Shown piece after piece: positions 8,056 through 18,022 of a stretch of 44,410 nt of DNA (the stretch's first letter is position 1; each line of letters begins with the position of its first letter). The notes beneath the pieces were generated by a model, which was not told the origin of the DNA, did no database searches, and was given only the letters and a program-made list of their open reading frames with translations. The position numbers were made by a program, and so were the translations under genes. Source of the DNA: CAZBYL01 sp964496275. Lineage in GTDB: Bacteria; Synergistota; Synergistia; Synergistales; Synergistaceae. The DNA lies in assembly GCA_964496275.1 (NCBI GenBank), contig CAZBYL010000014.1, forward strand, positions 1 through 44,410. Direction: 5' to 3'.

Positions 8056-9504
8056 ATGTACAGTGCGGACTATGATTCTGTTTGTGACTTAAAGAAGAGG
8101 AATGCGGCATGGAAACTGCTTGCCGCCGATTCCGCGCCGCTTATTGTTTCTTTCCTTAATAAAATTTTTATCGAACAAAATTACAGAACTATTTCCGAAC
8201 CCGACCTCGCTGAGAAGCTGGAAGACGAGCTGTTTGCCATTAGAGAGGTGAATTCCGACGAAGTCTTTAAAAGGGCAGCGCAGGATTATCTGAAAGATTG
8301 GGCATCACCCGACAAAGGGTGGCTTAGGCGTTTTTATCCTGAGGGCTCTGATGAACCTCACTATGACATGACACCTGATGCTGAGAAAGCCGTTATGTGG
8401 GCTATATCTTTGTCATCAAACTCGTTTATAGGGACTGAGTCACGTCTTAAAACTATTTTTGAACTTTTGCGCCAGATGGTCTCTGGAGTTGAGATGAATC
8501 CAGCTGTCCGGATTGAGGAGCTTCAAAAGCGCAGGAACGAGATAGATTCACAAATTGAAGCAATCAAGCGCGGTGAGCTTGCAATCCTTGATGATACCGC
8601 CGTGAGAGACAGATTTCTCCAGTTTTCTTCAATGTCACGTGAGTTGCTTGGCGACTTTCGTGAGGTTGAGCAAAATTTCAGAGTTTTGGATCGAAACGTG
8701 AGGGAGAAGATTGCCAAGTGGGATGAGGGTAAGGGCGAGCTTCTTGAGGAGATAATAGGGGCGCACGACGCGATAAATGATTCTGATCAGGGGCGGAGCT
8801 TCCGCGCATTTAATGAGTTTTTGACGTCTCCCGAGAAACAAGAGGAAATTGAATATCTTGTACAGCGTGTCGTGGGCATGGAGCAGGTACAAACTATAAA
8901 TAACGATGAAAATTTGAGGCGAATCTGTGACAGGTGGCTTGATGCAAGTTATCACACTATGGATATGGTGCGCCTTCTTTCTGCTCAGCTCAGCCACTTT
9001 CTTGGCAGCAAAGTAAGGCTTGAGAACAAGAGAATTGCTGAGATTCTTCACAGCATTGAAAAGAATGCCATAGATGTTCGGGAGAATCCCCCAATATCCG
9101 ATTTCATGGAGCTTGAGGGTACTTCTCTTTTCGTAAATTTGACTATGGAACGCCCTCTTTTTGTACCGTCCGTCAGGAGCGAGATAGAGTCTGATGGTAT
9201 TTTAGAAGCTAATGATTCTTTTAACGCGGCAGCCCTCTTTGAGAGTGTCTATGTTGACAAGGGTCTGCTTGCAGAGAGGGTTGACAGGCTGTTGAGAACT
9301 TCCTCTCAGGTGACTTTGTCGGATGTGCTTGCCGAGTATCCGCCTAAACGAGGACTTGCGGAAGTTCTTGCCTATATGAGTATCGCAGCAGAGAGAGGTT
9401 CGGTGTTCAACGAAACGTCATATGAAGAGTTGGAGTGGGTCAGTGAAGACGGACATTTTTCCAGAGTCAAACTGCCTACGGTAATTTTTTTACGCACTGC
9501 GTAA
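8056..9504 (+). CDS. jetA: Wadjet protein JetA (DUF3375)
   Basis: This 482-residue kleisin-like subunit (MukF-like) belongs to the Wadjet SMC complex, which recognises and cleaves circular plasmid DNA. The N-terminal region (SAPLIVSFLNKIF, then WLRRFYPEGSDEPHYDMTPDAEKAVMWA) is the DUF3375 winged-helix region. The middle (roughly residues 150-300) is charged and helical, and the C-terminus returns to a winged-helix-like block ending in VKLPTVIFL. The ATG at 8056 is chosen for its GGAGG seven bases upstream; an in-frame GTG at 8017 lacks one. The gene is first of four in the order jetA-B-C-D that defines type I Wadjet and is transcribed divergently from the nitrogenase-like operon. Confidence 0.93.
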   Translation: MYSADYDSVCDLKKRNAAWKLLAADSAPLIVSFLNKIFIEQNYRTISEPDLAEKLEDELFAIREVNSDEVFKRAAQDYLKDWASPDKGWLRRFYPEGSDEPHYDMTPDAEKAVMWAISLSSNSFIGTESRLKTIFELLRQMVSGVEMNPAVRIEELQKRRNEIDSQIEAIKRGELAILDDTAVRDRFLQFSSMSRELLGDFREVEQNFRVLDRNVREKIAKWDEGKGELLEEIIGAHDAINDSDQGRSFRAFNEFLTSPEKQEEIEYLVQRVVGMEQVQTINNDENLRRICDRWLDASYHTMDMVRLLSAQLSHFLGSKVRLENKRIAEILHSIEKNAIDVRENPPISDFMELEGTSLFVNLTMERPLFVPSVRSEIESDGILEANDSFNAAALFESVYVDKGLLAERVDRLLRTSSQVTLSDVLAEYPPKRGLAEVLAYMSIAAERGSVFNETSYEELEWVSEDGHFSRVKLPTVIFLRTA

Positions 9505-9542
9505 TTATATAGCACGGCTATTTTCTGTGAAGGAGAATTTTT

Positions 9543-10172
9543 ATGGCAAATGATTTGAAACACAGCCAAGGTGCACCGCTTGATAATGAGTATAAAAAAG
9601 CTCTTTCACGCGCTCTTATAGCTCTCTACAAGGGCGTTGTTTATAAAGAGCAGTCTGACGAAATATGGCGCTCAATTGTTAATATGAAGGGGCTGATATG
9701 CGACCATTTTTCCTTGCTTGGAATCATGGTATTCATTGATGAAGCAGAGGGCTTTGCATATCTTCGTTACCCAATCGGTGACGATGCTTCTGATGAGGAC
9801 AATGAAATTCCGCGTCTGATTCCGCGTAGGAAGCTGACTTTCCCCGTCAGTCTTATGATCGCGCTTCTTCGCCGACGTATGGCGGAATCAGAGGCTCAGG
9901 GCGATGCGCGCCTTGTCATGACCGGTGATGAGATTGCCAGGATAATGCGAACATTCTTACCTGACAACAGCAACGACGCAAGAATCGTTGACAAGATAGA
10001 TAGCTGCATTGCAAAAGTCGAAGAGCTTGGCTTTCTCCGCAGGCTGAAAGATAGCCGAAATTTTGAAGTTCTGCGGATCATCAAGGCCTATGTCAACGCG
10101 CAGTGGCTATCGGAGTTTGATAAAAAACTTGAGGAATACAGGGATTATATAAACGGCGGAGGCAACCTTTAA
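9543..10172 (+). CDS. jetB: Wadjet protein JetB (DUF4194)
   Basis: This 209-residue KITE-type subunit (MukE-like) is expected to bind the kleisin JetA and help hold the JetC dimer. The DUF4194 pattern is seen in LSRALIALYKGVVYKEQSDEIW near the start, the FLLRYPIGDD-like strand (AYLRYPIGDD), RKLTFPVSLMIALLRRRM, and a C-terminal winged helix with VEELGFLRRLKDS and FEVLRIIKAYV. AAGGAG lies just upstream of its ATG, 38 bases after jetA. Its stop is one base before jetC, so the two are translated together. Length is normal for the family. Confidence 0.92.
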   Translation: MANDLKHSQGAPLDNEYKKALSRALIALYKGVVYKEQSDEIWRSIVNMKGLICDHFSLLGIMVFIDEAEGFAYLRYPIGDDASDEDNEIPRLIPRRKLTFPVSLMIALLRRRMAESEAQGDARLVMTGDEIARIMRTFLPDNSNDARIVDKIDSCIAKVEELGFLRRLKDSRNFEVLRIIKAYVNAQWLSEFDKKLEEYRDYINGGGNL

Positions 10173-10173
10173 T

Positions 10174-13100
10174 ATGCCAGAAAATTTGCAGAACGACCTT
10201 GATTTTATAATGGATGAGAGCGCAGCCGGTTTTAGGCTTGAGCGTTTTGAGCTTTACAACTGGGGCACTTTTAACGGACGGATATGGACTTTCCCAATGC
10301 TTAGGCAGAATGCCCTTCTGACAGGTGAGATAGGCTCGGGTAAATCCACTCTTGTCGATGCAATAACGACATTGCTCGTGCCTTCAAACAGGGCCTCATA
10401 CAATAAGGCCGCAGGTTCAGAAGCAAAGGAGAGAACTCTGCGCTCCTATGTGAGCGGGTACTACAAGAATGAACGCAGCGAGAGCACTTCGGCACGCCCG
10501 GTTTCTCTTCGCAGTCAAGAGAGTTACTCGGTCATACTGGGTGTTTTCAACAACGAGAGTATCGGACTTTCCGTGACGTTAGCTCAGGTATTCTGGAACC
10601 CCACAGGAGAGGGGCAGCCGGAGCGTTTCTTTGTCACTGCGGAGAGAGAGCTTTCCATTGCGGAGCACTTTACAAAGTTCGGAGGCGACATGTCGTCTCT
10701 CAAAAAACGTCTGCGCGCCTCAAACATTGAAGTTTTTGACGCATTCGTAAAGTATAAGCCGCGCTTCATGAGGGCTTTAGGGATCAAAAGCGAGCAGGCA
10801 CTTAACCTCTTCCACCAGACTGTCTCAATGAAGGCAATAGGAAATTTGACGGACTTTGTTCGCGCCCACATGCTTGAACCCTTCGATGTAGCAGAGCGCA
10901 TAGAGAAATTAATTTCGCACTTTGAAAACTTGACCGATGCCCACGCAAATATTGTAAAGGCAAGAAAACAGATTGAAATGCTGACTCCCATTGAAGAGGC
11001 GTCCAAGCTTTATGAAAAACTGGAAAAGGATGTTGCAATGCTGGAAAACTGTATTGCGGCTCTTGAACACTACTTTGCGAAGTACAGAGCGACACTGCTC
11101 GATAAAAAGATAAAAACTCTCTCCGAAGAGTCCTTGCGCTTGGGCGATAAACTGCTGTCACTTAAAGCCCTGAAAAAAGATTTAACACTCAAGGCAGACT
11201 CCCTTAAATCGGCCATACGCGACAGCGGCGGTGGAAGAATAGAGGAGCTTACCAGAATTATAGATCAAAAAAACATTGAAAAGGAGCGCAACAGAAATGA
11301 GTACGAACGCTGCGCTGCAGCTGCAAAGGCGCTCTCACTTCCATGTCCGGATACAATAGAGATATTCTCCGATAACAGAGCGCGCATAACCGAGCTGAAA
11401 AGCGGCTTAGACAAGCGTTGCGCATCCGTTCAAAACAGAAGAATGGAGTGGATGTCAGAGAAAAATGACGCCGATACAAAACTTCTTTCCCTACGAGAAG
11501 AGCTCACAAGTTTGCGTGCAAGGCGGACAAACATACCGTCACGGCAAGTCGCGATAAGAGATGCTATTGCGGCGGCAATAGGAATCCAATCGCAGAACAT
11601 TCCATTCGTAGGCGAGCTAATCAAAGTAAAAGAGACTGAGCGAAAATGGGAAGGAGCGGCTGAGCGCATACTGCATGGCTTCGGACTTTCGATGCTTGTC
11701 GCCGATGAATATTATAAAGGCGTAAGCAAATGGGCGGAAGAAAATCATATCGGAGGACGGATTGTCTATTACAGAGTTAAAAAAGACGGTATAAAGCGAA
11801 TAAGAAGTTCCGAACGTGATAACACACTATCATCAAAGCTTGAAATAACGCCTAAAACTCCCCTCTATGACTGGCTTGAAAGCGAGATTTCAAGCCGCTT
11901 TAACCACGTGTGCTGCGATAATCTGGATGAGTTCAGAAGAGAGCAGAAAGCCGTCACTTGCTCAGGACAGGTAAAAGAGAACGAAAAAAGGCATGAAAAG
12001 GATGACAGGTTTAGAATAGACGACAGAAGCCGCTATATCTTGGGTTGGGATAACAGACCCAAAATACTGTTGCTTGAAAAAGAAGAAAGCATCCTCCTAA
12101 AAAGCTCGTCAGTTGCTGAAAAAGAAATTGCTGCAGCGGACAAAGAGTATCAATCTATTTCTGTTGATATCGAAAATACTGTAAAACTCTCGGTTTTTAC
12201 AAAATACAGCGACATCGACTGGAAGAAAATATCCTGTGAGATAGCAGAGCTCGAGAAAGAGAGAAAAAACATCGCGGCAACATCAGACAAGTTGAAAACA
12301 CTTGAAGAAAAGCACAAAAAAACGCTGTATGACTTAGAAAAAACTGAGGACGAGATCGAAAAGACAGGACGCCACCAGCAGACAAAAGAGGACAGCAAGG
12401 CCGAGGCACAAAGAGACATGGCCCAAACTGCCGAGCTGCTTAAGTATCTGCCCGAGAAGTATGACGAATGTCTGCAGACACTGGATACCTACGCAAGCAA
12501 ACTTTTTAGGCGTGAAGAACTCACAACTTCAAACCTGCAAGGCTTTGAGAAGCAAATGCGCAACGAACTTATCAGCAATAAAAACACAAACAGCAATAAA
12601 TCAGCGCGCCTATCCAATGAGGTTGTCAAACAGATGGGGCAATTCTGCGGAGCATATCCCCTTGAGACTCAAGAGTTTGACGCTGATATAGCAAGCCGAA
12701 ATGAGTTTTCAGAACTTTTGGCACGCCTCAAAGCCGATGATCTGCCACGCTTCGAACAAAAATTTAAGACGCTCCTCAAGGAAAAAGCGATAACAGAAAT
12801 AGCGTCATTCAACTCAACACTAACCAGCGAAGCTCATGAAATAGAAGAACGAATAAAAAAAATAAACAATTCTCTGGCAAAAATAGACTACGTCCCGGGA
12901 CGCTACATTGAGATGGAAATACACAGCGACACAGACAGAAGGATCAGGGAGTTCAAATCGGAAATCAGGTCTTGCACGGAAGGAGCTCTGGGAAACGCTG
13001 ACGACATGCTCTCTGAAGAGAGGTTTGCAAAAGTTTGCGCTCTCATAGAGAAATTCAAAGGACGTAAAAATTCCGCAGAGACGGACAAAAACTGGACATC

Positions 13101-13557
13101 CTACGTTACGGACGTAAGAAACTGGTACTCCTTCTCGGCCTCCGAGAGGTGGAAAGAGACCAACGAAGAGTACGAACACTACACAGATTCCGGCGGAAAA
13201 TCCGGCGGACAAAAAGAAAAACTGGCATACACAATACTTGCGGCAAGCCTGGCATATCAATTCGGTATAGACACAGGAACAGTGCGCGCACGCACGTTTA
13301 GGTTCGTAATGATAGACGAGGCGTTCGGACGCGGCTCTGATGAATCGGCAAGATTTGCCCTTGAGCTCTTCAAGACAATGAATCTGCAAATCTTGTTGGT
13401 AACACCTATGCAAAAAATACACATAATAGAGCCATTCATAAAACACGTTGGCTTTATACATAACGAAGATGGGAAGAATTCCTGCCTCAGGACTCTCACA
13501 ATAGAAGAGTATAGAGAGGAAAAGGAACAGCGCGGCTATGTGGACGAGCTCAAATGA
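10174..13557 (+). CDS. jetC: Wadjet SMC-like ATPase JetC
   Basis: This is a 1127-residue SMC/MukB-type motor that loads on and extrudes plasmid DNA. The N-terminal head has Walker A GEIGSGKST (51-59). Two long charged coiled-coil stretches flank a hinge-like globular part (roughly 480-620). The C-terminal head has the signature KSGGQKEK (near 1010) and Walker B FVMIDEAFGRGSDE (near 1044-1056). Both ATPase halves look intact and no frame disruption is visible. JetC overlaps jetD by 20 bases, which ensures coupled synthesis of the nuclease. The second half of the gene is visibly A-rich. In characterised type I Wadjet the JetABC motor extrudes DNA and JetD cleaves it. Confidence 0.95.
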   Translation: MPENLQNDLDFIMDESAAGFRLERFELYNWGTFNGRIWTFPMLRQNALLTGEIGSGKSTLVDAITTLLVPSNRASYNKAAGSEAKERTLRSYVSGYYKNERSESTSARPVSLRSQESYSVILGVFNNESIGLSVTLAQVFWNPTGEGQPERFFVTAERELSIAEHFTKFGGDMSSLKKRLRASNIEVFDAFVKYKPRFMRALGIKSEQALNLFHQTVSMKAIGNLTDFVRAHMLEPFDVAERIEKLISHFENLTDAHANIVKARKQIEMLTPIEEASKLYEKLEKDVAMLENCIAALEHYFAKYRATLLDKKIKTLSEESLRLGDKLLSLKALKKDLTLKADSLKSAIRDSGGGRIEELTRIIDQKNIEKERNRNEYERCAAAAKALSLPCPDTIEIFSDNRARITELKSGLDKRCASVQNRRMEWMSEKNDADTKLLSLREELTSLRARRTNIPSRQVAIRDAIAAAIGIQSQNIPFVGELIKVKETERKWEGAAERILHGFGLSMLVADEYYKGVSKWAEENHIGGRIVYYRVKKDGIKRIRSSERDNTLSSKLEITPKTPLYDWLESEISSRFNHVCCDNLDEFRREQKAVTCSGQVKENEKRHEKDDRFRIDDRSRYILGWDNRPKILLLEKEESILLKSSSVAEKEIAAADKEYQSISVDIENTVKLSVFTKYSDIDWKKISCEIAELEKERKNIAATSDKLKTLEEKHKKTLYDLEKTEDEIEKTGRHQQTKEDSKAEAQRDMAQTAELLKYLPEKYDECLQTLDTYASKLFRREELTTSNLQGFEKQMRNELISNKNTNSNKSARLSNEVVKQMGQFCGAYPLETQEFDADIASRNEFSELLARLKADDLPRFEQKFKTLLKEKAITEIASFNSTLTSEAHEIEERIKKINNSLAKIDYVPGRYIEMEIHSDTDRRIREFKSEIRSCTEGALGNADDMLSEERFAKVCALIEKFKGRKNSAETDKNWTSYVTDVRNWYSFSASERWKETNEEYEHYTDSGGKSGGQKEKLAYTILAASLAYQFGIDTGTVRARTFRFVMIDEAFGRGSDESARFALELFKTMNLQILLVTPMQKIHIIEPFIKHVGFIHNEDGKNSCLRTLTIEEYREEKEQRGYVDELK

Positions 13558-14737
13558 TATAAAAAAACAGGCTGTGAAAATATGGGAAAGCGGGAAGATT
13601 CTCTCTGCAATAGTCTCGGGCAGAAAAATATTCCCGCTTAAAATGTCGTGCAAAACCCCATCATCAGAAGAAATAAGCGGCAAGTTTGCAGAGGTACGCG
13701 AATGGATTGAAACCCTTTCGCTGCTATCAAAGGAGAAAAAGGGACATGGCTATACAATAGAATACAAAACTGTCAACCACAGAATAGTCGGAACAAACAG
13801 CATACCGTCCCACATATACGTAGAGAGCGCGGACGACATGGCCTATCTTGCCGGACGCACGAAGGAACTTAAAATTTTCTCAGAACTTCTTGAACAAACG
13901 AAGTGCGAGTGTCCACAGCTTCTCATGTACCTAGAGCGAAAACCTCTTTCGGCTGCGGCTAAAAGCGAAGAGTGGAATCGGCTGACGTTGACTGCGCTCT
14001 GGCTCTATGCACACAGGAAACCTGATATATACATAAGAGAGATAGAGCTGCCCGGCATAGACACAAAATTTATAGAAAACAACAAATCTATACTTTCTGA
14101 ATTATTCGACACACTGCTTCCCTCGTCTGCAATAGAAAAAAACTGTAATAGGACAAACGAATTTGCAAAAAGATATGGGTTTAAATCAGCGCCTCTGACT
14201 GTAAGATTCAGGACGCCGCTCATAGAGGACAAGCGAATTCCGTCAGATATTACTCTGACCTCAGACGACTTTGCCGCATCACCCATAGCTTGTGAAAACA
14301 TTATTGTGACGGAAAACCTCACAAACTTCCTATCACTGCCCAGAGCAAAAAACAGACTGATAATATTCGGTTCAGGTTACGGATTTGAAAATTTGGCCAA
14401 TGCAAGCTGGATGTCAGACAAAAATATCTTCTATTGGGGAGATATTGACACTCATGGTTTTGCCATCTTAAGTCAATTTCGCAAACATTTTCCCAATGCA
14501 ATCTCCATAATGATGGACAAAGAGACACTGCTCTCTAACATAAGTCTATGCTCCGAAGAACAAAAACCCAATCGCGGCGAAATTATGAGACTGACAGAGG
14601 AAGAAAAAGACCTCTGTACAGCATTGCTTGCAAATCGCTACGGGGAAAATCTGAGACTTGAGCAGGAGAGAATTAATTTCAAAACCGTAAAAGAAGTAAT
14701 GAGAAGAATATCGGAAACAGAAGCAGGAAATTCCTGA
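13538..14737 (+). CDS. jetD: Wadjet nuclease JetD (DUF3322-DUF2220, Toprim)
   Basis: This 399-residue protein is the nuclease subunit that cuts circular DNA stalled in the JetABC motor. The N-terminal half corresponds to DUF3322 and the C-terminal half to the DUF2220 Toprim fold. The Toprim acidic residues are present: E259 in IIVTEN, then D302 and D304 in YWGDIDTHG, with further acids at E375/E377 (RLEQER). Translation starts inside the end of jetC, with GAGGAAAAGGAA some 10-20 bases upstream. The catalytic set suggests an active system. No clear terminator is visible between jetD and the purine promoter. Confidence 0.93.
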   Translation: MWTSSNDIKKQAVKIWESGKILSAIVSGRKIFPLKMSCKTPSSEEISGKFAEVREWIETLSLLSKEKKGHGYTIEYKTVNHRIVGTNSIPSHIYVESADDMAYLAGRTKELKIFSELLEQTKCECPQLLMYLERKPLSAAAKSEEWNRLTLTALWLYAHRKPDIYIREIELPGIDTKFIENNKSILSELFDTLLPSSAIEKNCNRTNEFAKRYGFKSAPLTVRFRTPLIEDKRIPSDITLTSDDFAASPIACENIIVTENLTNFLSLPRAKNRLIIFGSGYGFENLANASWMSDKNIFYWGDIDTHGFAILSQFRKHFPNAISIMMDKETLLSNISLCSEEQKPNRGEIMRLTEEEKDLCTALLANRYGENLRLEQERINFKTVKEVMRRISETEAGNS

Positions 14738-14807
14738 GAAGAAAAAACTCACAGACTCAAATACTATAAATTTACGTCAAATATGCACTAAAAACCCCGT
14801 TTTTTTA

Positions 14808-14836
14808 TTGACATTTATTCCATAAAAAGATATATT
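14808..14836 (+). promoter_or_regulatory. Promoter of the purine operon
   Basis: A consensus -35 TTGACA (14808-14813), a 17-base spacer and TATATT (14831-14836) predict a start near 14843 and a leader of about 60 bases. I see no guanine or PRPP riboswitch in that leader, only AAGGAGG before purS. Any repressor site is not recognisable. Confidence 0.8.
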
Positions 14837-14901
14837 ATCAACATTAAGGTGGACAATTAGTTCCAGCCGCAAATTAAAAAACTCTCAAGGAGGCCGTTTA
14901 T

Positions 14902-15159
14902 ATGATTTTCAAGGCTGAAGTTCTTATCACTCCGCGCGAAGGCGTTCTCGATACACAGGGCAAGGCTGTAGAAAAGACTCTCGCACACTTGGGTTACACA
15001 GGATTGGACGAGGTGCGCGTAGGACGCATTGTAAGGCTTAGGCTCGAAGCAAAGAGCGCAGCAGAGGCGAAGGAATCAGTCGAATCAATGTGCAGAGACC
15101 TTCTCGCAAACGAACTTATCGAGACATTCAACGTTACAATTGAGGATGCCTGCAAATGA
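14902..15159 (+). CDS. purS: FGAM synthase subunit PurS
   Basis: This is an 85-residue subunit of the three-part phosphoribosylformylglycinamidine synthase (PurS-PurQ-PurL), which converts FGAR to FGAM with ATP and glutamine. PurS dimers bridge PurQ and PurL and help channel ammonia. The protein shows the family pattern EVLITPREGVLDTQGKAVEK near the start, HLGYTGLDEVRVGRIV in the middle and CRDLLANELIETFNV near the end. CAAGGAGG precedes the ATG. The stop overlaps the purQ start by four bases (ATGA). Confidence 0.96.
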   Translation: MIFKAEVLITPREGVLDTQGKAVEKTLAHLGYTGLDEVRVGRIVRLRLEAKSAAEAKESVESMCRDLLANELIETFNVTIEDACK

Positions 15160-15869
15160 AAACTTCCGTTGTAGTCTTTCCCGGAAGCAACTGCGACAGA
15201 GATGTCCGGAAGGCTGTTTCCGAAACTCTTAATACCAAAGTCGATATGGTATGGCATGGGGATACATCCTTCCCCGACAAGCCGGATCTCGTTATTCTGC
15301 CCGGCGGTTTTTCATACGGAGATTATCTCCGCTCGGGTGCAATGGCAGCACGCTCCCCTATTATGGATGCGGTAAGAAAACACGCGGCGGACGGCGGAAT
15401 GCTGCTCGGTATATGCAACGGTTTTCAGGTTCTTACAGAGGCACACCTTCTTCCCGGCGCTCTCCTTCCAAACACTTCCCTTACATTTATCTGCCGCAAG
15501 TGTCATGTCAGAGTAGAGTCGGCAAATAACATGTTTACTTCCGGATATAACGTGGGAGATGTTCTCCAGTTCCCTATCGCACATCACGAAGGACTCTTTT
15601 TCCTTCCCAAAGACGAGCTTGCAAAGCTCGAGGATTCGGGCTGTGTCGTGTTCAGATATGCGGATCCCGAGACGGGTAAATCCGGAGCCGAGTACGCACC
15701 GAACGGCGCTCTGAACGGAATAGCCGGAATCTGCAACGAAAAGGGAAATATATTGGGACTTATGCCGCACCCTGAAAGAGCTACAATATCACATCTCAAC
15801 GGCGGCACAGACGGCGTTTCGTTCTGGAAATCTATAGCAAAAGCATTTGCCGAAAGAGGTGGATTTTAA
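15156..15869 (+). CDS. purQ: FGAM synthase glutaminase subunit PurQ
   Basis: This 237-residue class I glutamine amidotransferase supplies ammonia to PurL. It opens with VVVFPGSNCDRD, and the nucleophile cysteine lies in the elbow GICNGFQVL (about residue 88), with the catalytic His and Glu in LMPHPERA (about 205-211). The LPGGFSYGDYLRSGA block is also diagnostic. It overlaps purS by four bases and shares its last base with the purL start (TAATG), so the three subunits are translated as a unit. Confidence 0.97.
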   Translation: MKTSVVVFPGSNCDRDVRKAVSETLNTKVDMVWHGDTSFPDKPDLVILPGGFSYGDYLRSGAMAARSPIMDAVRKHAADGGMLLGICNGFQVLTEAHLLPGALLPNTSLTFICRKCHVRVESANNMFTSGYNVGDVLQFPIAHHEGLFFLPKDELAKLEDSGCVVFRYADPETGKSGAEYAPNGALNGIAGICNEKGNILGLMPHPERATISHLNGGTDGVSFWKSIAKAFAERGGF

Positions 15870-18019
15870 TGGATTTTCGTAAAGTCGGACTTTCGGAGTC
15901 AGAATACAACCGCATCATCGGGATTTTGGGACGTGAACCGAACGCTCTGGAGCTTGAACTTATCGGAGTCATGTGGTCGGAACATTGCAGCTATAAATCA
16001 ACACGTCCACTTCTCAAAACTTACCCCTCCAAAGGCAAGTATGTCCTGCAAGGTCAGGGAGAGAACGCTGGAGTCGTTGATATGGGCGAGGGCTGGGGAT
16101 TTGCGTTTAAGGTAGAAAGCCATAATCACCCGTCTGCTGTAGCGCCGTTCCAAGGAGCGGCTACCGGTGTCGGCGGTATTATAAGAGACATTATCGCAAT
16201 GGGAGCACGTCCGTCTGTCTCCATGGATGGGCTATTTTTCGGAGATCCCGCGCTTCGCAAAACTCAGAGCCTTGCAAAAGGCATTGTCGAGGGCATAGGA
16301 GCCTACGGCAACGCAGTCGGTGTCCCCATCGTGGGAGGAAAAACATTTTACGCACCGTGCTACACAGATAATCCCCTCGTAAACGCATTCAGCGCAGGTT
16401 TCGTGCGTCTGGATAAAATGGCAAGTTCTCAGACGGCAAAGGCAGGAGATTTCGCGGTTCTTCTCGGTTCAAAGACAGGCCGCGACGGCATAGCCGGAGC
16501 TTCTTTTGCGTCTCGTGAGCTTGACGAAGATGCCGCTTCCAGCAAACCTCAGATACAGATTGGAGACCCATTTGAGGAAAAACTGCTTATTGAGTGCTGC
16601 TTGGATCTTCTTGAGAAAGATCTTATTGCATCCATGCAGGACATGGGAGCTGCCGGTATTCTTTCTTCATCAAGCGAAATAGCTCATAAGAGCGGCTGCG
16701 GTATAGATATACAGGTACGTCAAATTCCTTTGAGAGAAAAGGGAATGGCGCCGTGGGAAATATTCCTTTCCGAATCACAGGAACGCATGCTTTTGATTGT
16801 GGAAAAAGAGCAGCTTGATGGCGTGTTTGAACTTGCAAAGCACTATGATTTGGACTGCGCGATTGTCGGAACAATTACCGACAACCACCGTTATAAGGTG
16901 TACGACGGAGAAGAACTTATTGCAGATCTTCCTATCGGCATATTGGGAGATGCACCGGAAGTGTTCTGGCCGTCCGAAGTTCCTTCGGATATCGCAGAAC
17001 GTCAAGCCATAAATCTTGGCACTCTTGCGACTAAGAATCCTGAAGAAGACTTGCTGTCACTCATAGGGTGCGCTAACGGACGCAGCAAGCATGAGATTTG
17101 GGAGCAGTACGATTCTATGGTTCAGCTCCACACAATGGAAGGTCCCGGCAAACCCGTGGCAGCAGTGGAAGTCCCCGGAACAAGACGCGCATGCCTTCTG
17201 ACTATGGAAGCGGAACCTTGCAAGTGCTGGACAGACCCGTATACAGGGGCAAGCGAGGCTATGGCTCTCTCCCTTCGCGGACTTTGGCTTTCCGGAGCGG
17301 ACGCTCTCGGCATGACAAACTGTCTCAATTTCGCATCACCCGAAGTTCCGGAAAAGTTCTATGAATTGGAACAGGGAATAAAAGGTCTGGCAGATACATG
17401 CCGCGAACTGGACTGCCCGGTCGTATCCGGAAACGTAAGCCTCTACAACGAGACGGCAAACGGCCGCATATACCCGACACCGCTTGTCGTTACAGCAGGG
17501 CTCATCACGGACAGAGATGAGATGCTGACTTCCGGCAATACCAAAGACGGAGACACAATTTACCTAGTAGGCAAGACAGAGGGATCGCTCGGAGCTTCCC
17601 GCTATCAGGTTATGAAGGACGGGCTTCCTCTCGGCAAGACAGCAGCTCCCGACATGGATTCCGAAAAAGCTTTCAGAGACAGAGCATTGGAAACTGCACA
17701 TACAAAGGCAGCATCCTCGGCAAGAGCAGTTGCCGGCGGAGGCATATCCGTTGCACTGGCCAATGAAGCAATAGCCTCATCTGTCGGGATGAATATTACA
17801 CTGAACCCTGAGACTTCTCTCGAATCACTCCTTTTCTCTGAGGGAGGAGCAAGGGCTGTATATTCCGTACCGACAGACAAATGTGACGATTTTGAACGTA
17901 TATGGGAAGGTTTTAACTGCAGCAAACTCGGCTCTGCCTCAGGCTCTGCCCTTACTTGGAACGGAATCTTTGATATTCCGCTTTCAACATTGAAGAAAAC
18001 CTTCTCGGAGGGGAAATAA
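15869..18019 (+). CDS. purL: FGAM synthase large subunit PurL (small type)
   Basis: This 716-residue ATP-dependent synthase subunit is of the short PurL type that needs separate PurS and PurQ. The conserved HCSYKSTRPLL region near residue 37, the KVESHNHPSAVAPFQGAATG block near 90 and the GGKTFYAP segment are present, and two AIRS-like halves are visible with QDMGAAG and VSGNVSLYNE motifs. AGAGGTGG lies just ahead of the start. It catalyses the fourth step of purine synthesis. It is followed after three bases by purF. Confidence 0.97.
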   Translation: MDFRKVGLSESEYNRIIGILGREPNALELELIGVMWSEHCSYKSTRPLLKTYPSKGKYVLQGQGENAGVVDMGEGWGFAFKVESHNHPSAVAPFQGAATGVGGIIRDIIAMGARPSVSMDGLFFGDPALRKTQSLAKGIVEGIGAYGNAVGVPIVGGKTFYAPCYTDNPLVNAFSAGFVRLDKMASSQTAKAGDFAVLLGSKTGRDGIAGASFASRELDEDAASSKPQIQIGDPFEEKLLIECCLDLLEKDLIASMQDMGAAGILSSSSEIAHKSGCGIDIQVRQIPLREKGMAPWEIFLSESQERMLLIVEKEQLDGVFELAKHYDLDCAIVGTITDNHRYKVYDGEELIADLPIGILGDAPEVFWPSEVPSDIAERQAINLGTLATKNPEEDLLSLIGCANGRSKHEIWEQYDSMVQLHTMEGPGKPVAAVEVPGTRRACLLTMEAEPCKCWTDPYTGASEAMALSLRGLWLSGADALGMTNCLNFASPEVPEKFYELEQGIKGLADTCRELDCPVVSGNVSLYNETANGRIYPTPLVVTAGLITDRDEMLTSGNTKDGDTIYLVGKTEGSLGASRYQVMKDGLPLGKTAAPDMDSEKAFRDRALETAHTKAASSARAVAGGGISVALANEAIASSVGMNITLNPETSLESLLFSEGGARAVYSVPTDKCDDFERIWEGFNCSKLGSASGSALTWNGIFDIPLSTLKKTFSEGK

Positions 18020-18022
18020 TAT

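Noticed and set aside
14837..14901. Purine riboswitch in the purS leader
   Set aside because: The leader is only about 60 bases and has neither the guanine aptamer core nor a terminator hairpin.
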